Assembly (NCBI GenBank): GCA_032834875.1
Contig: CP135238.1
Coordinates: 998,011-1,062,010, forward strand
Length of the DNA stretch: 64,000 nucleotides
Direction: 5' to 3'
Source: Sulfuracidifex metallicus DSM 6482 = JCM 9184
GTDB lineage: Archaea > Thermoproteota > Thermoprotei_A > Sulfolobales > Sulfolobaceae
Within the stretch, counting starts at the first letter, position 1, and every line of letters begins with the position of its first letter. The notes under the pieces are model-generated. The model was not told the origin of the DNA. It saw only the letters and a list, made by a program, of their open reading frames with translations, and ran no database searches. Made by a program: the position numbers and the translations under genes. Shown here one piece after another: positions 9,966-19,083 of this stretch.

Positions 9966-10300
9966 TATCAACAGAAAGTCGAAGGTCTAATTATTCCTAC
10001 CAAGTCGCTTACTCTGTCATAGTTCTCGTCATTACTCATGATCTTCATCCCGTTCCTTTTAGACTCGGTGACGCTTTATAGCGTCACCGACGCTGATCTC
10101 TCTTTCAAAGACGATATGAACTGACTGTAAAACGTCGGCCTCAGTGATCTCTATCAATGATCCCTTAACGTCGTTCATGACTACGTTCAGGAACATAATA
10201 TATCCAATCACCCTGTCTTTGCGACCTCGTTTCATCATTTCCATGTACTTCCTTTAACCAGTGTCACCAGCTCGTACAGCGTGGTCATAGTTGCAGATCC
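9966..10300 (-). pseudogene. PIN-domain (VapC-like) toxin relic
   Basis: On the minus strand fragments of a PIN protein run in order: TLYELVTLVK (second acidic site), a frame change near 10255, MFLNVVMNDVKGSLIEI, EISVGDAI (third acidic site), then after another shift KIMSNDENYDRV (fourth site). Order and spacing fit one toxin of about 130 residues with at least two frameshifts. No antitoxin is attached. Confidence 0.55.
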
Positions 10301-10775
10301 TTGCTTGAACTTCAAAGTGAGGGCATAAACGTGAAGGACTTAAATGGACTTAGCTACACGGGAGAGGGAGCATTCCACAATATTCAGGGCGTTCCGAGCT
10401 TGTTTTCAGATGAAGACAAACCGTGCGGTAACAGTGCAGCTGTCTTGACTTCTTTATGTTTAACGCTTTTTTCCTCTCCTGGGGAGAATAGGTAGATAAA
10501 AATTGACAAAACTGACCATATATTTTCGATTATAATTGAGAAATTTAAAAAATTTAATATTTCTATGATCTATCAAAATGAAGAGCCAAGCATGAACTTG
10601 TTACTATAAGATCTTCAGACCTTATACTCGCCATCTCTTTTTACGAGATCTCTAACGTGCTTCTGCATGTGTACTTTTGGTCCTAAAGCTCTCTTAACGT
10701 GATGATCTCTTATCGTAATACATGTAATACAATAGAGTAAAGCTTTTTATATACACACATGATAAAAGGATATAA
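10301..10775. other. Intergenic, vapBC promoter at right end
   Basis: No supported gene. A TATA-like TTTTTATATAC at about 10744-10754 sits about 25 bp before the antitoxin ATG at 10776 and implies leaderless transcription. Confidence 0.45.
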
Positions 10776-11030
10776 ATGCCAACCATCAGCTTTAGGATAA
10801 ATAACGACTTAAAGAAGAAGATGGACGAATTAAGTTACATCAACTGGAGCGAGATAATAAGGATGAAAATTGAAGAAGTAATCGAAGAAGAGGAGAGGAA
10901 GAAAGGCAGGAAGAAAGATCTCAGGAGGATAAAGGAAGCTTCAATCAAGTCCTATGAGTATTTCTCTAACTATGGTGGAAAGAAGAGCGAAGAGACGATA
11001 AGGGAGTGGCGTGACAGGAATTGGCAGTAG
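10776..11030 (+). CDS. vapB: VapB antitoxin, ribbon-helix-helix type
   Basis: 84 residues. MPTISFRINNDLKKKMDEL followed by NWSEIIRMKIEEVIEEEE is an RHH DNA-binding unit; the remaining charged helix is the toxin-binding part. Overlaps the toxin by 10 bp. Confidence 0.8.
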   Translation: MPTISFRINNDLKKKMDELSYINWSEIIRMKIEEVIEEEERKKGRKKDLRRIKEASIKSYEYFSNYGGKKSEETIREWRDRNWQ

Positions 11031-11437
11031 TCGATGCTTCGGTAGTGATAAAATGGTTAGTGAATGAGGAACATAGCAAAGAGGCCTTATTGTTGAAGGA
11101 AGCCTACGTAAACGGAGCTATAGACCTATCTGCCCCTTGTATACTCCCTTTTGAAGTGATTAATGGTCTGAAATACACCTATAATCTAGGGGAGAAAGAG
11201 CTGAGCGATATAGGAAAAATATTGAAGGATTTTCAATTTAGTCTCCACGATTTTGAGAAGATAATCGATGAAGCAATTTCCTTTTCCTCGGCTTACGGTA
11301 TCACAGTCTACGACTCAGCGTATATAGCGTTAGGAAAGGTACTTAATGACGTTATATATACTGCAGACGAAAAGCTCCTCAGAAAAGTTAAAGAATTACA
11401 GTTTGTTAAACATATAAAGGACTTTAAAATAACGTGA
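11021..11437 (+). CDS. vapC: VapC toxin, PIN domain
   Basis: 138 residues from TTG 11021. PIN acids: D5 (AVVDASVVIKWL), E45 (LPFEVINGL), D98 (TVYDSAYIAL) and D116 (YTADEKLL). Cotranscribed with the overlapping RHH antitoxin. Length and motifs are complete, so it is probably functional. Confidence 0.85.
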   Translation: MAVVDASVVIKWLVNEEHSKEALLLKEAYVNGAIDLSAPCILPFEVINGLKYTYNLGEKELSDIGKILKDFQFSLHDFEKIIDEAISFSSAYGITVYDSAYIALGKVLNDVIYTADEKLLRKVKELQFVKHIKDFKIT

Positions 11438-12438
11438 GTCCAACAGTGTTCAAGGTTTAAAATTGTGCTTTATGGGTAGCTTCAATTTCTTCAGGGGTTG
11501 GGTCTATGGATTTACATTAAAATTCTAAATTAACGGTTTAATATATGGACTCCAGCAGGAGTTGATGTATCATTTTTGACGTGATTAGTTCATGTTATCA
11601 AGGGAGATAACGAGACTAAGGTGGAAAAAAGAAAACGGAAAGTTTTTAGATAAAGCGTCAAGACGGTGAGAGAGAAGTAAAAATCCCTTCATGAAGAATT
11701 CTATCTTTTTCTTTCCCTCTTCTGTTTTTATCCCTTCTATTCTCTATCACTTGCGGGATAGCCCAAACTGCAGAAAACCCCCGGGAATACCTCAGGAGCG
11801 TATTACTTTCAAATCTTGAAGAGATTAAGAAAACCCCCTCTTCCTGTGGAGTTCACGTTATGTTAGGGATTGCCCTCAAAAGGGTAATATTTGGTATAGT
11901 TAACTACCAGTTATCTAGACAAAATAAGGGGTGAAAATCTCAAGGAGTCAAACCGAGGGACAACCTTGCAGTGACGAAGTTTACGTGTGGGCTAGGGGTT
12001 TGACTTGTTCCAGTGGAAGGCTCGATAAGAGTATGAAAAAAAGAGTATAAAAGGATTTCTCTCCTTTTTTAGTTGAGATAAGGTAGGTTACTAGAGATTG
12101 AAGAAAAAATGAGTGAAAATCCAATTCTACTCTATGAGAAGAGTTACAAAGACGTCAATTCGAAGAGAGCAGAGTCTAGAAACCCTTCTATTCAAGGCTC
12201 ATGAAAAGAAATAAAGAAGACAATAAAATGAAGAAATAAAGTAAAACATTGAAGGATTAAAATTTAATAAATAGAGAGAAATAGCTGATTCTTTCAGCAA
12301 CTTGTACATGTCAGTAAAGAAGTTAATATCCTTTGTAATTAGGTTAGCTCACGGTTATCAGGAGAATATTGTCTTATGGATCGCAAAAATCTAGTTCATC
12401 ATTTAAACGTCAAAATTAAGAGTTATGTAGGAGAGGTA
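11438..12438. other. Long intergenic region
   Basis: About 1 kb without a supported gene. A frame of about 65 codons (roughly 11715-11935, plus strand) reads like a hydrophobic segment followed by AQTAENPREYLRSVLLSNL but has no start codon, so it may be a gene fragment. The rest is AT-rich. Confidence 0.4.
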
Positions 12439-12759
12439 TCAATTTCTCTTAGTTAATGCAAAAATTCCAGCCAGAAGAAGGAGGACGAATGATATTCCGA
12501 AGAACCCGAAGAACGCCGGAAGGGATAGGAATGCTGCAATCAGAAGCAATATTCCCCCTGCCTCTCTATTGTCTATTAGTGAACCCACAATTCCTAAGAC
12601 TAGAGCCGGAATCCCGAGGAACATGGGGAAGAAGGTCATGTAGCCGAAGCCACCCATCATACCCATCATTCCGTTGAAGAAGGGATGAATAAAGAAGGTT
12701 AGGATCAAGAGAAGCGATCCTACCAATCCCAGAATCTGATAATTCTCCATTTCATTCAC
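12439..12759 (-). CDS. Small Met-rich membrane protein
   Basis: 106 residues with four hydrophobic segments (about 8-25, 35-62, 68-84, 85-103). The first loop is Met/Gly/Phe-rich (FNGMMGMMGGFGYM), which could touch copper. It overlaps the upstream cupredoxin gene by 8 bp, so the two are translated together and probably act at the same membrane. I do not recognise the family. Confidence 0.65.
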   Translation of the reverse strand: MNEMENYQILGLVGSLLLILTFFIHPFFNGMMGMMGGFGYMTFFPMFLGIPALVLGIVGSLIDNREAGGILLLIAAFLSLPAFFGFFGISFVLLLLAGIFALTKRN

Positions 12760-13384
12760 CTACAACGATTTCACCGTACATCCCGTTCTCTGCGTGTCCA
12801 GGAAATGTACAAATGTACCAGAATTCACCTTGATTTAGCGTGAAAGTGTACTGATATTGATGAGCTTGTTCGGTGCTATAGTCAGCTGGGGGTAAATATG
12901 GCATCATAGTATCCATTTTCCCTCCTCCCATCATCTGCATTCCTCCCATCATTACGTTATACTGATAAGGCGGGGGTTGAGAGGTCACAACAAAGTTGTG
13001 ATAATCTCCTGCGTCAAGATTGATCACCGTCACGTGGATTTGAGCGTTGCTAGGCATGATAAGCGTAGGATTAACCAACCCATAGATTACGAATACGTTA
13101 CCGCTTGCATTCATCCCAGTTAGGTTCTCAGCCCTCTTATGTCCCATGGTAAGGACTACAAGGTCAATTTGATGGGAGGTGAACACGATTGAGTCATTCT
13201 TGGAAAATACATGGGCGTATGAAGGAGGAGATCTCATGAGTGAGATTGCCTGATCGATGGGAACTAAAGTGCCGTAGGTGGAACCTGGGGAATAATTGTT
13301 GCCTTCGTGTTGGAAGAAGATATAACTTGCGCCTAAGGCTCCTAGCACTATAGCAATTACCATAATAATGAAAACCGGTTTCAT
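12752..13384 (-). CDS. Rusticyanin/sulfocyanin-like blue copper protein
   Basis: 210 residues. One N-terminal membrane anchor (about 4-24) precedes an extracytoplasmic cupredoxin domain. The type 1 copper ligands are visible: H129 (GDYHNF) and C192, H197, M202 in CTFPGHAENGMYGEI. In this family the protein carries electrons in the respiratory chain outside the membrane at low pH. A Met/Gly insertion (about 145-161, VMMGGMQMMGGG) lies between the first and last ligands and is unusual. A TATA-like AATTATAAGCG near 13411-13421 suggests a leaderless start at 13384. The partner is the overlapping Met-rich membrane protein. Confidence 0.8.
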   Translation of the reverse strand: MKPVFIIMVIAIVLGALGASYIFFQHEGNNYSPGSTYGTLVPIDQAISLMRSPPSYAHVFSKNDSIVFTSHQIDLVVLTMGHKRAENLTGMNASGNVFVIYGLVNPTLIMPSNAQIHVTVINLDAGDYHNFVVTSQPPPYQYNVMMGGMQMMGGGKMDTMMPYLPPADYSTEQAHQYQYTFTLNQGEFWYICTFPGHAENGMYGEIVVGE

Positions 13385-13526
13385 AAAGGTAATATTGTGG
13401 TTCGAGATTAATACGCTTATAATTTATTTTTCCCCAAGCGCTAACGGATAGTCCCATTTCACGTTGTTAAGTTTTATGTTTTTAGTCTCATAATTTTTTA
13501 TTAAGCTAAGGTTTAGATATTAAGCT

Positions 13527-14477
13527 ATGAGTGGAGAGAGGGTAATTGACGAGATCCTTAAGAATCCAGAGCTTATATCAGCCTTAGCAGATAAGGTTTA
13601 CGATAAACTGAAGGATGAAATCGTAATAAAGAAATTAGAGGAGAACAGTAGCGCTATTAAGGCACTTGAAGAAACCGTCAAGTCTCTTCAAGAAACCGTC
13701 AATAAACATACCGAGGCAATAGAGTCGTTACAAGAGGCAGTTAAGAAGCAAGGAGAAGCCATTGCCTCGTTACAAGAGACCGTCAAGTCTCTTCAAGAAA
13801 CCGTCAATAAACATACCGAGGCAATAGAGTCGTTACAAGAGGCAGTTAAGAAGCAAGGAGAAGCCATTGCCTCGTTACAAGAGACCGTCAAGTCTCTTCA
13901 AGAAACCGTCAATAAACATACCGAGGCAATAGAGTCGTTACAAGAGGCAGTTAAGAAGCAAGGAGAAGCCATTGCCTCGTTACAAGAGGCAGTTAAGAAG
14001 CAAGGAGAAGCCATTGCCTCGTTACAAGAGGCAGTTAAGAAGCATTCTAAAGCCATTCTTAGGCTAATGAAGGAACAAAAGAAGCTATCCGTGGAAATAG
14101 GTAGTTTTACTTCCAGGGCAGGAAAAGGATTAGAGAAAACTATACTTAACATTTACAAGAAGGCTTTGAAGCTCCACCATGTTGATATTAGCAAAATTAG
14201 ACATGGCAATGTGGTTGATGAGATGGGCTTAATTGAGAAGGGCAAATCATTTGAAATAGACTTTTACGAGACTAACGACCACGTCTACATATTTGAGGTC
14301 AAGAATTTCGCTGATGAAGGAGTTATAGAACAGATTCTCATTAGGAGGAAGCTATTGGAAGCTAAATTCATGAAGCCCGTGAAAGCCTTTGTTGTGGCAA
14401 ATTACGTAGAAAGGGAAATTAAGAACATACTAGAGAAAGAGGGAGTTGAAATAATTTACTCCTATGAAGTGAAATGA
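13527..14477 (+). CDS. Coiled-coil protein with C-terminal PD-(D/E)XK-like domain
   Basis: 316 residues. Residues about 35-190 are a long coiled coil made of near-identical units built on ETVKSLQETVNKHTEAI and EAVKKQGEAIASLQ. The C-terminal part has a nuclease-like core: FEIDFYE, then IFEVKNF, the E/D...ExK pattern of PD-(D/E)XK enzymes, resembling the archaeal DUF3782 family. Function is unknown; a DNA-end or nuclease role is inference. The coding DNA contains three 105-bp repeats. Confidence 0.7.
   Translation: MSGERVIDEILKNPELISALADKVYDKLKDEIVIKKLEENSSAIKALEETVKSLQETVNKHTEAIESLQEAVKKQGEAIASLQETVKSLQETVNKHTEAIESLQEAVKKQGEAIASLQETVKSLQETVNKHTEAIESLQEAVKKQGEAIASLQEAVKKQGEAIASLQEAVKKHSKAILRLMKEQKKLSVEIGSFTSRAGKGLEKTILNIYKKALKLHHVDISKIRHGNVVDEMGLIEKGKSFEIDFYETNDHVYIFEVKNFADEGVIEQILIRRKLLEAKFMKPVKAFVVANYVEREIKNILEKEGVEIIYSYEVK
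13671..14027 (+). repeat. Tandem 105-bp repeats inside the coiled-coil gene
   Basis: Three units (13671-13775, 13776-13880, 13881-13985) are nearly identical at the DNA level, followed by a 42-bp partial unit (13986-14027) and a further diverging partial. The match at third codon positions points to recent expansion. Each unit is 35 codons, five heptads, so changes in copy number keep the coiled-coil register. Confidence 0.85.
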
Positions 14478-14915
14478 GGGTTTTAGACATTATATTGGAA
14501 TACTCTTTTCTTGCATAACTGACATGATATAAGATTTAATTGATAGTATTTGAAAACCTTCAAAGACCAGACTTTGCTCTCCCTTTACCTCAATTTGTAT
14601 AGACAATAGGAGAGGAAGAAAAATACGATATAAATAAAAATATACAATAAAAGGAGATGTGTTTATATATCTTAACTAACATTGAGCCCATAAGATATCG
14701 TCATTTTTTTTCTTGGTCAAACCTTGAAGAAAACACGAATTTGAGTCAAAGGGCTCCAACACTCTTTTCAACTTTCCTTATAATTTCGTTTCTATATAAA
14801 GCCCTCTAGCATAACATCTATTCTCAAGAATTCTCTTCGGCGCTAAAACATCAATCTTTGCCTTTTCATCTTCTCACTGACGTCCTTTAGGGTGAGGGTA
14901 GTTTACTTGTGTTAA
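14478..14915. other. Intergenic with an IS605 right-end fragment
   Basis: AT-rich. At 14881-14906 a right-end-like sequence (CCTTTAGGGTGAGGGTAGTTTAC) resembles the GGGCGGGGTAGTTCAC ends elsewhere. The sequence TAGCATAACATCTA-like at about 14808 recurs near 14990. Confidence 0.4.
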
Positions 14916-14955
14916 TACATCTTCAATATCTTTACATTATTCTTGTGACATCTCA

Positions 14956-15156
14956 TCAAGTTTTGGTACAATCAAACAAAGTTTCCAGCATAACATCTAA
15001 GATAGCTATATTTAACATCCTAATGTTAATGTCGTATTTCTCTACGTTATTATTACACAATAAATAATAAACTTTCTCCGAATAGATCTGTTCAATGCTT
15101 CCTTTGTTATCTATATGTGCATCGTAACGTAACTTGCGACTAAATAAGGTGATCAC
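14956..15156 (-). pseudogene. Unrecognised gene fragment
   Basis: A frame of about 66 codons from GTG 15156 (LFSRKLRYDAHIDNKG...YSEKVYYLL) that remains open upstream to about 15210 (FSVEEWKAYVKLNGL) without a start. Coding-like but truncated at both ends; it lies against the promoter of the MFS gene. No family recognised. Confidence 0.35.
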
Positions 15157-15236
15157 GTTTAAACCATTCAGTTTTACATAAGCTTTCCACTCTTCAACAC
15201 TAAACTTTATAAGACGAAATCTATTTTTTCCTTTTC

Positions 15237-16355
15237 ATGCCAAAGCTTTTCCCTTACTTGTTTCTTCTCTTCACAATAGGTTTCGGTTGGTTCATAATTG
15301 CTCCCCTAGTTCCCATCCTATCAGCTGATTTTTATGTAAGCATCGCTTCAGTTATTTTACTGATCTCAATCTACGGTTATGCAGTTGTTTTGGTAGGCCT
15401 ACTTGCAGGTTACATCTCGGCTAGGTTCACGGTGAGGAATGTGCTTATAGCGTCATCCATTTTCACCTTTTTAGGCCTTACCTTGAGGTTGTTTTTCCTT
15501 CACAACTTCTTCCTCTTCCTTATCATGCAGACGTTGGCAGCTGTGGGATACCCCCTTGCAATAGCGCCCGTGGGATCGGTAGCATCTTCCTTCAAGAACC
15601 AGAGAACTGTGACCGGTTTAAGCGTGGGAATTCTCTTTATAGGTATGGGGGTTGGAAGCTTCATCTCTCCTCTACTTCTTACCTTCGGTGTGCAAGGCGA
15701 TCTGGGATTTGCCACTGTGCTGTCGCTGATCTCTTTAGCGTTGGTGTTGGTATTCACCAGAGGTTATCCTAAGAACTACACCAGGAACTTGAGAGGTTCA
15801 TTCTCTCCGTTAATGGTAAGGAACTGGTATGTTGGGTTAGTAATAGCTACGTTCTCCGTATTTTTCGGCGGAGTTGCGTCTACTCTTTTGAACGTGCATC
15901 ATGTGCCTAACGCGGTTTCTTTTGGAGGCCTTTTAGGAGGCCTTTCCTTCGTTGGATCGGGACTCGGCGCAGCTGTACTATTACCAATCTTTGAAATAAA
16001 GAAGTTCGTGAAAGGCGGGATGATCTTGAGCGCATTTCTAGCCTTCGTGTTCGCTATCGTTATAAGTTACTCCCTACTGTTTGCACCTGAAAATTTCGTC
16101 TTAATTGTATCTTACTTTCTTTACGGGTTCTTCGGCAATGCCTTCTGGTCGTTAGCGCTATCGTCCGTAATCAAGTACGTGAAGGACCCTACCCTCAGTG
16201 GATTTGCCACCTCCATGTATAGCGTTGTAAGTAACTTAGGCGTAGCGTTGATTCCGTCAGAGCTCACCTTAGTGTTCCTGTCATTCCCGCTGGAAGGATT
16301 CTTAGTCATATCGGTAATGCAGTTAGTGGCTCTGGCATTGGCTTGGTGGTTATAG
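15237..16355 (+). CDS. MFS transporter
   Basis: 372 residues with about 12 predicted membrane helices, starting PKLFPYLFLLFTIGFGWFI. Gly-rich helices around residues 45-75 and 130-150 (GILFIGMGVGSFISPL) fit the major facilitator fold. A TATA-like CTTTATAAG (15205-15213) lies about 27 bp before the ATG, so the message is probably leaderless. Substrate unknown. Confidence 0.8.
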   Translation: MPKLFPYLFLLFTIGFGWFIIAPLVPILSADFYVSIASVILLISIYGYAVVLVGLLAGYISARFTVRNVLIASSIFTFLGLTLRLFFLHNFFLFLIMQTLAAVGYPLAIAPVGSVASSFKNQRTVTGLSVGILFIGMGVGSFISPLLLTFGVQGDLGFATVLSLISLALVLVFTRGYPKNYTRNLRGSFSPLMVRNWYVGLVIATFSVFFGGVASTLLNVHHVPNAVSFGGLLGGLSFVGSGLGAAVLLPIFEIKKFVKGGMILSAFLAFVFAIVISYSLLFAPENFVLIVSYFLYGFFGNAFWSLALSSVIKYVKDPTLSGFATSMYSVVSNLGVALIPSELTLVFLSFPLEGFLVISVMQLVALALAWWL

Positions 16356-16359
16356 GCGA

Positions 16360-16432
16360 ACATACTTTTTCTCTATGTTTATGTATTTTTTCTCTTTTTC
16401 TTTCTTTCTTTCCTTTTTCTTTACTCTCCTCC
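16360..16432 (+). terminator. T-rich terminator region
   Basis: Immediately after the MFS stop, long T runs (TTTTTTCTCTTTTTCTTTC...) match the poly-U type of archaeal terminators. Confidence 0.45.
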
Positions 16433-17252
16433 GCTGTCTTCGATTAAGTCATCAATCTCTAAGTGACACTCCACTTAATAGTATTTTTATGTGCTTTTTT
16501 CGAATGCAAAATATTGAGATTGCTGTACACACGTTATATGTTCATTTAAGGGGCAATATAGTATCGAGAATTTAACCATTCAATCATGAAAAGGTTCGTA
16601 TCTGGCTTACGTTAAAAGACATGAAATCGATTTAGAAAAGTGGAGTTGAAGTTTCATTTCAAAAAGCCTTATGAAATAGATTACCTAAATTCATTCTATT
16701 GTTTACTTTAACTGTCCTCATGTAAGCAGAGAAGAAAGGCAGCTAGTTTCTTTATCTGTAACTCAATGTATAAGTATACCGGTCAATTGATTGATACACT
16801 AAGACCTCCGAAGTTCTGAGGAAAGGTTACAAAGGTCATTAGATGAAAGAAAGTTCCTCTACTATGTGAGAAAATCCTCATGAAAAGAATTAACTTAACT
16901 ACAGAGAGAAGTCGAGGAAATCCATCAAATTCTAGAACGTGCAAAAACAAGGCTTTTTCATTCATTTGAATACAGACGAGGGCTATATCGTGAGAGAAAA
17001 CTTGTAGAAGTATGATTCATTAAGGTAATACAACTATGATCAAGTTTTTCTGTATTCAAAGTATTATTTTTTATACACATATACACATGAGAAATTATTA
17101 TTATGGCATTACATCATGTTAAAGTTCTTTGACACATTAATATTAAAACTTTGAAATACCTTAAAATTATTAATTTAAGGTATGAAAACTCTGCCCTTGG
17201 CAACTTAGAGAGGAGTTAACTTATTCGTTTTACGTTTTGCATTAACAAGTAA
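16433..17252. other. Intergenic, no gene seen
   Basis: About 0.8 kb of AT-rich sequence; only short frames without recognisable content. Confidence 0.45.
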
Positions 17253-17314
<62 letters not shown>

Positions 17315-17479
17315 AGATTAGAGTAAAACATTACTCTCAATTAGTAGGTAAACGTCTCTATAAAGTGAATGAAGGTATATGTGGAGAACAAGGGCTTACA
17401 CCAGAATTATGTTAATCGAATCAAAAATTGTTAGTATTAGTTAAGGAGAAAAGAAGTAAAGATAATCATGACGAAAAAG

Positions 17480-17770
17480 TTATCCGTTTATCTCCTGCAG
17501 GATCCTATGTTTAGGTATACCCTCCAGTATAGACTTACCGTATCCAGTGGTGTCCTTGTATTCCTTGCTTGAGACGAACTTCTTAAACGTCTCAAGGGAG
17601 TCCCACTCGCTGTATATTAAGTACTCTTGAGGATCGTCAACCCTTTTGTAAAGTTTAGCGTCAATGAAACCGTGAAAGCCCTTGAGGAAGTTGACGACTC
17701 CTTGAAATGACTTCTCAAATTCCTCTTCATGACCTTTCTTTACTCTATAATAAAGACCTACATTTATCAT
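17480..17770 (-). CDS. ABM (antibiotic biosynthesis monooxygenase)-fold protein
   Basis: 96 residues. MINVGLYYRVKKGHEEEFEKSF, then HGFIDAKLYKRVDDPQEYLIYSEWDSLETFKKF, is the ferredoxin-like dimeric alpha/beta-barrel pattern of ABM-domain proteins, a family including small monooxygenases and heme-degrading enzymes. The WDS...F signature before the C-terminal helix is typical. Monocistronic; substrate not deducible. Confidence 0.75.
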   Translation of the reverse strand: MINVGLYYRVKKGHEEEFEKSFQGVVNFLKGFHGFIDAKLYKRVDDPQEYLIYSEWDSLETFKKFVSSKEYKDTTGYGKSILEGIPKHRILQEING

Positions 17771-18038
17771 AACAAGAGTTATCTCCTTAAAGTTTATAAA
17801 TTTTTCTATATTGATTGTAACATAGTATAAACATTATTTAGTAATTTATAATTTCTAACTTATTAAATTAAAGAGTACGGAAGATGAAGTTCGTGCCATC
17901 TTCACGTCTTGACATATATCTTGTCTATATGCTTAATTTTTCATTACGTGAATTCGGGAAATGATGTTATAGGTGATCCTCGTGCCTCGCTGCAAAGAAG
18001 TCTCAAGAGAGACTTAATGGGATTGGATTCTTATTTCA

Positions 18039-18347
18039 TTAAATCCCTATCCAGCCGTGAACATATCCCCACACTTGATAGAACGGGTTGATCCCAATCA
18101 TTAGAGCCACAACAATCCATATTAGGAACCCGTAGAGAAGGAACAGGGAAGTGACGGCTATGTCACGTTCATCCTTCCTTGTCATCAAGTAGTTAACTAC
18201 AGAGCCAACTGGACCCAGAAAGAACGTGAGACCTAACCATCTATATGGCTCCCTCTTAGAGAGGAGGAAGTAGAAGATTGCTACAACATAGCCAAGTCCG
18301 GCTATGGCACCTCCAACAATCCACAGTTTAGAAGGCAAGAATAGCAC
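18039..18347 (-). CDS. Small membrane protein
   Basis: 102 residues from GTG 18347, with three hydrophobic segments (about 7-29, 38-55, 65-87). No family recognised. Its start overlaps the end of the upstream gene (18328-18795) by 20 bp, so the pair is an operon. Confidence 0.6.
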   Translation of the reverse strand: MLFLPSKLWIVGGAIAGLGYVVAIFYFLLSKREPYRWLGLTFFLGPVGSVVNYLMTRKDERDIAVTSLFLLYGFLIWIVVALMIGINPFYQVWGYVHGWIGI

Positions 18348-18795
18348 CCTTGAAATATTGCTTTATCTCTTCGCATAGAGCTCTCCTAACTTTTCTGCAT
18401 AATGAGGGACTTCTATCCTCTGAAAAACCCAGCTCAGCAAGGAGAGCGTAATCTATCCTGCAGTCTCTCCTTAGGTCAACCAAGTGGACAACGTCTCTTC
18501 TCACTATTAGGTACAATGGGTCCAGTTTCAACATCTCATTTCTGTAGTCGAATTCGTAAGACACAGCAACCTTGAAGTTCACCTTCCCGTCCTCCACTAG
18601 TTTGTCCTTTCCAAGCCTCTCCAAGACGTAGTAATAGTAGCTCTTACTTATGTTAAGCTCCCTGTAATCGGGCTCAGCCAAAACCTTCATGAAAATCTCG
18701 TTCTCCATTATTTTCCTGAACTCTTCCCTGTTCAACATAACCAAACCGGCTTTCTCTATCTTCTCCCTTCTCAACTGATAACATAGCTCCTGCAT
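18328..18795 (-). CDS. Hypothetical soluble protein
   Basis: 155 residues, charged and soluble, with motifs NISKSYYYYVLERLGKDKLVE and DPLYLIVRRDVVHLVDLRRD. The start could be ATG 18795 or ATG 18738 (MLNREEFRKIM). Not recognised. It is the first gene of a pair with a membrane protein and diverges from the cytochrome bd operon, so a link to that oxidase is possible but unproven. Confidence 0.6.
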   Translation of the reverse strand: MQELCYQLRREKIEKAGLVMLNREEFRKIMENEIFMKVLAEPDYRELNISKSYYYYVLERLGKDKLVEDGKVNFKVAVSYEFDYRNEMLKLDPLYLIVRRDVVHLVDLRRDCRIDYALLAELGFSEDRSPSLCRKVRRALCEEIKQYFKGAILAF

Positions 18796-19083
18796 TGCAA
18801 CAACATATAACTATTTCTCATTATAGATTTTTATTACTTTCTTCTCTATAAATTTTGGTTTCTATTAAAAATAATATTGATCTCCTAGTTTAATTTTATC
18901 TAGTTAATTAAGGTAACTCACCTCAAGAAATGAATTAAATAATCTTTGTATACTTAATCAAAAATTTTTCAGAAAGACGTAGGACTAATACAGGATAAAT
19001 TACCTTCAAGTTCAACGTGTTATCATTTTAAAAGTTTATAATGACGAATTCATTTTTACTAAATTTAGAGATGGTGAAAGAAA

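Noticed and set aside
11715-11935. Small secreted protein
   Set aside because: The frame lacks a start codon and has no recognised homologue by eye; noted only in the gap description.
13898-14152. Minus-strand frame opposite the coiled-coil repeats
   Set aside because: It is the complement of the tandem repeats, with repeated CFLTASCNEAMASP; no independent evidence of coding.
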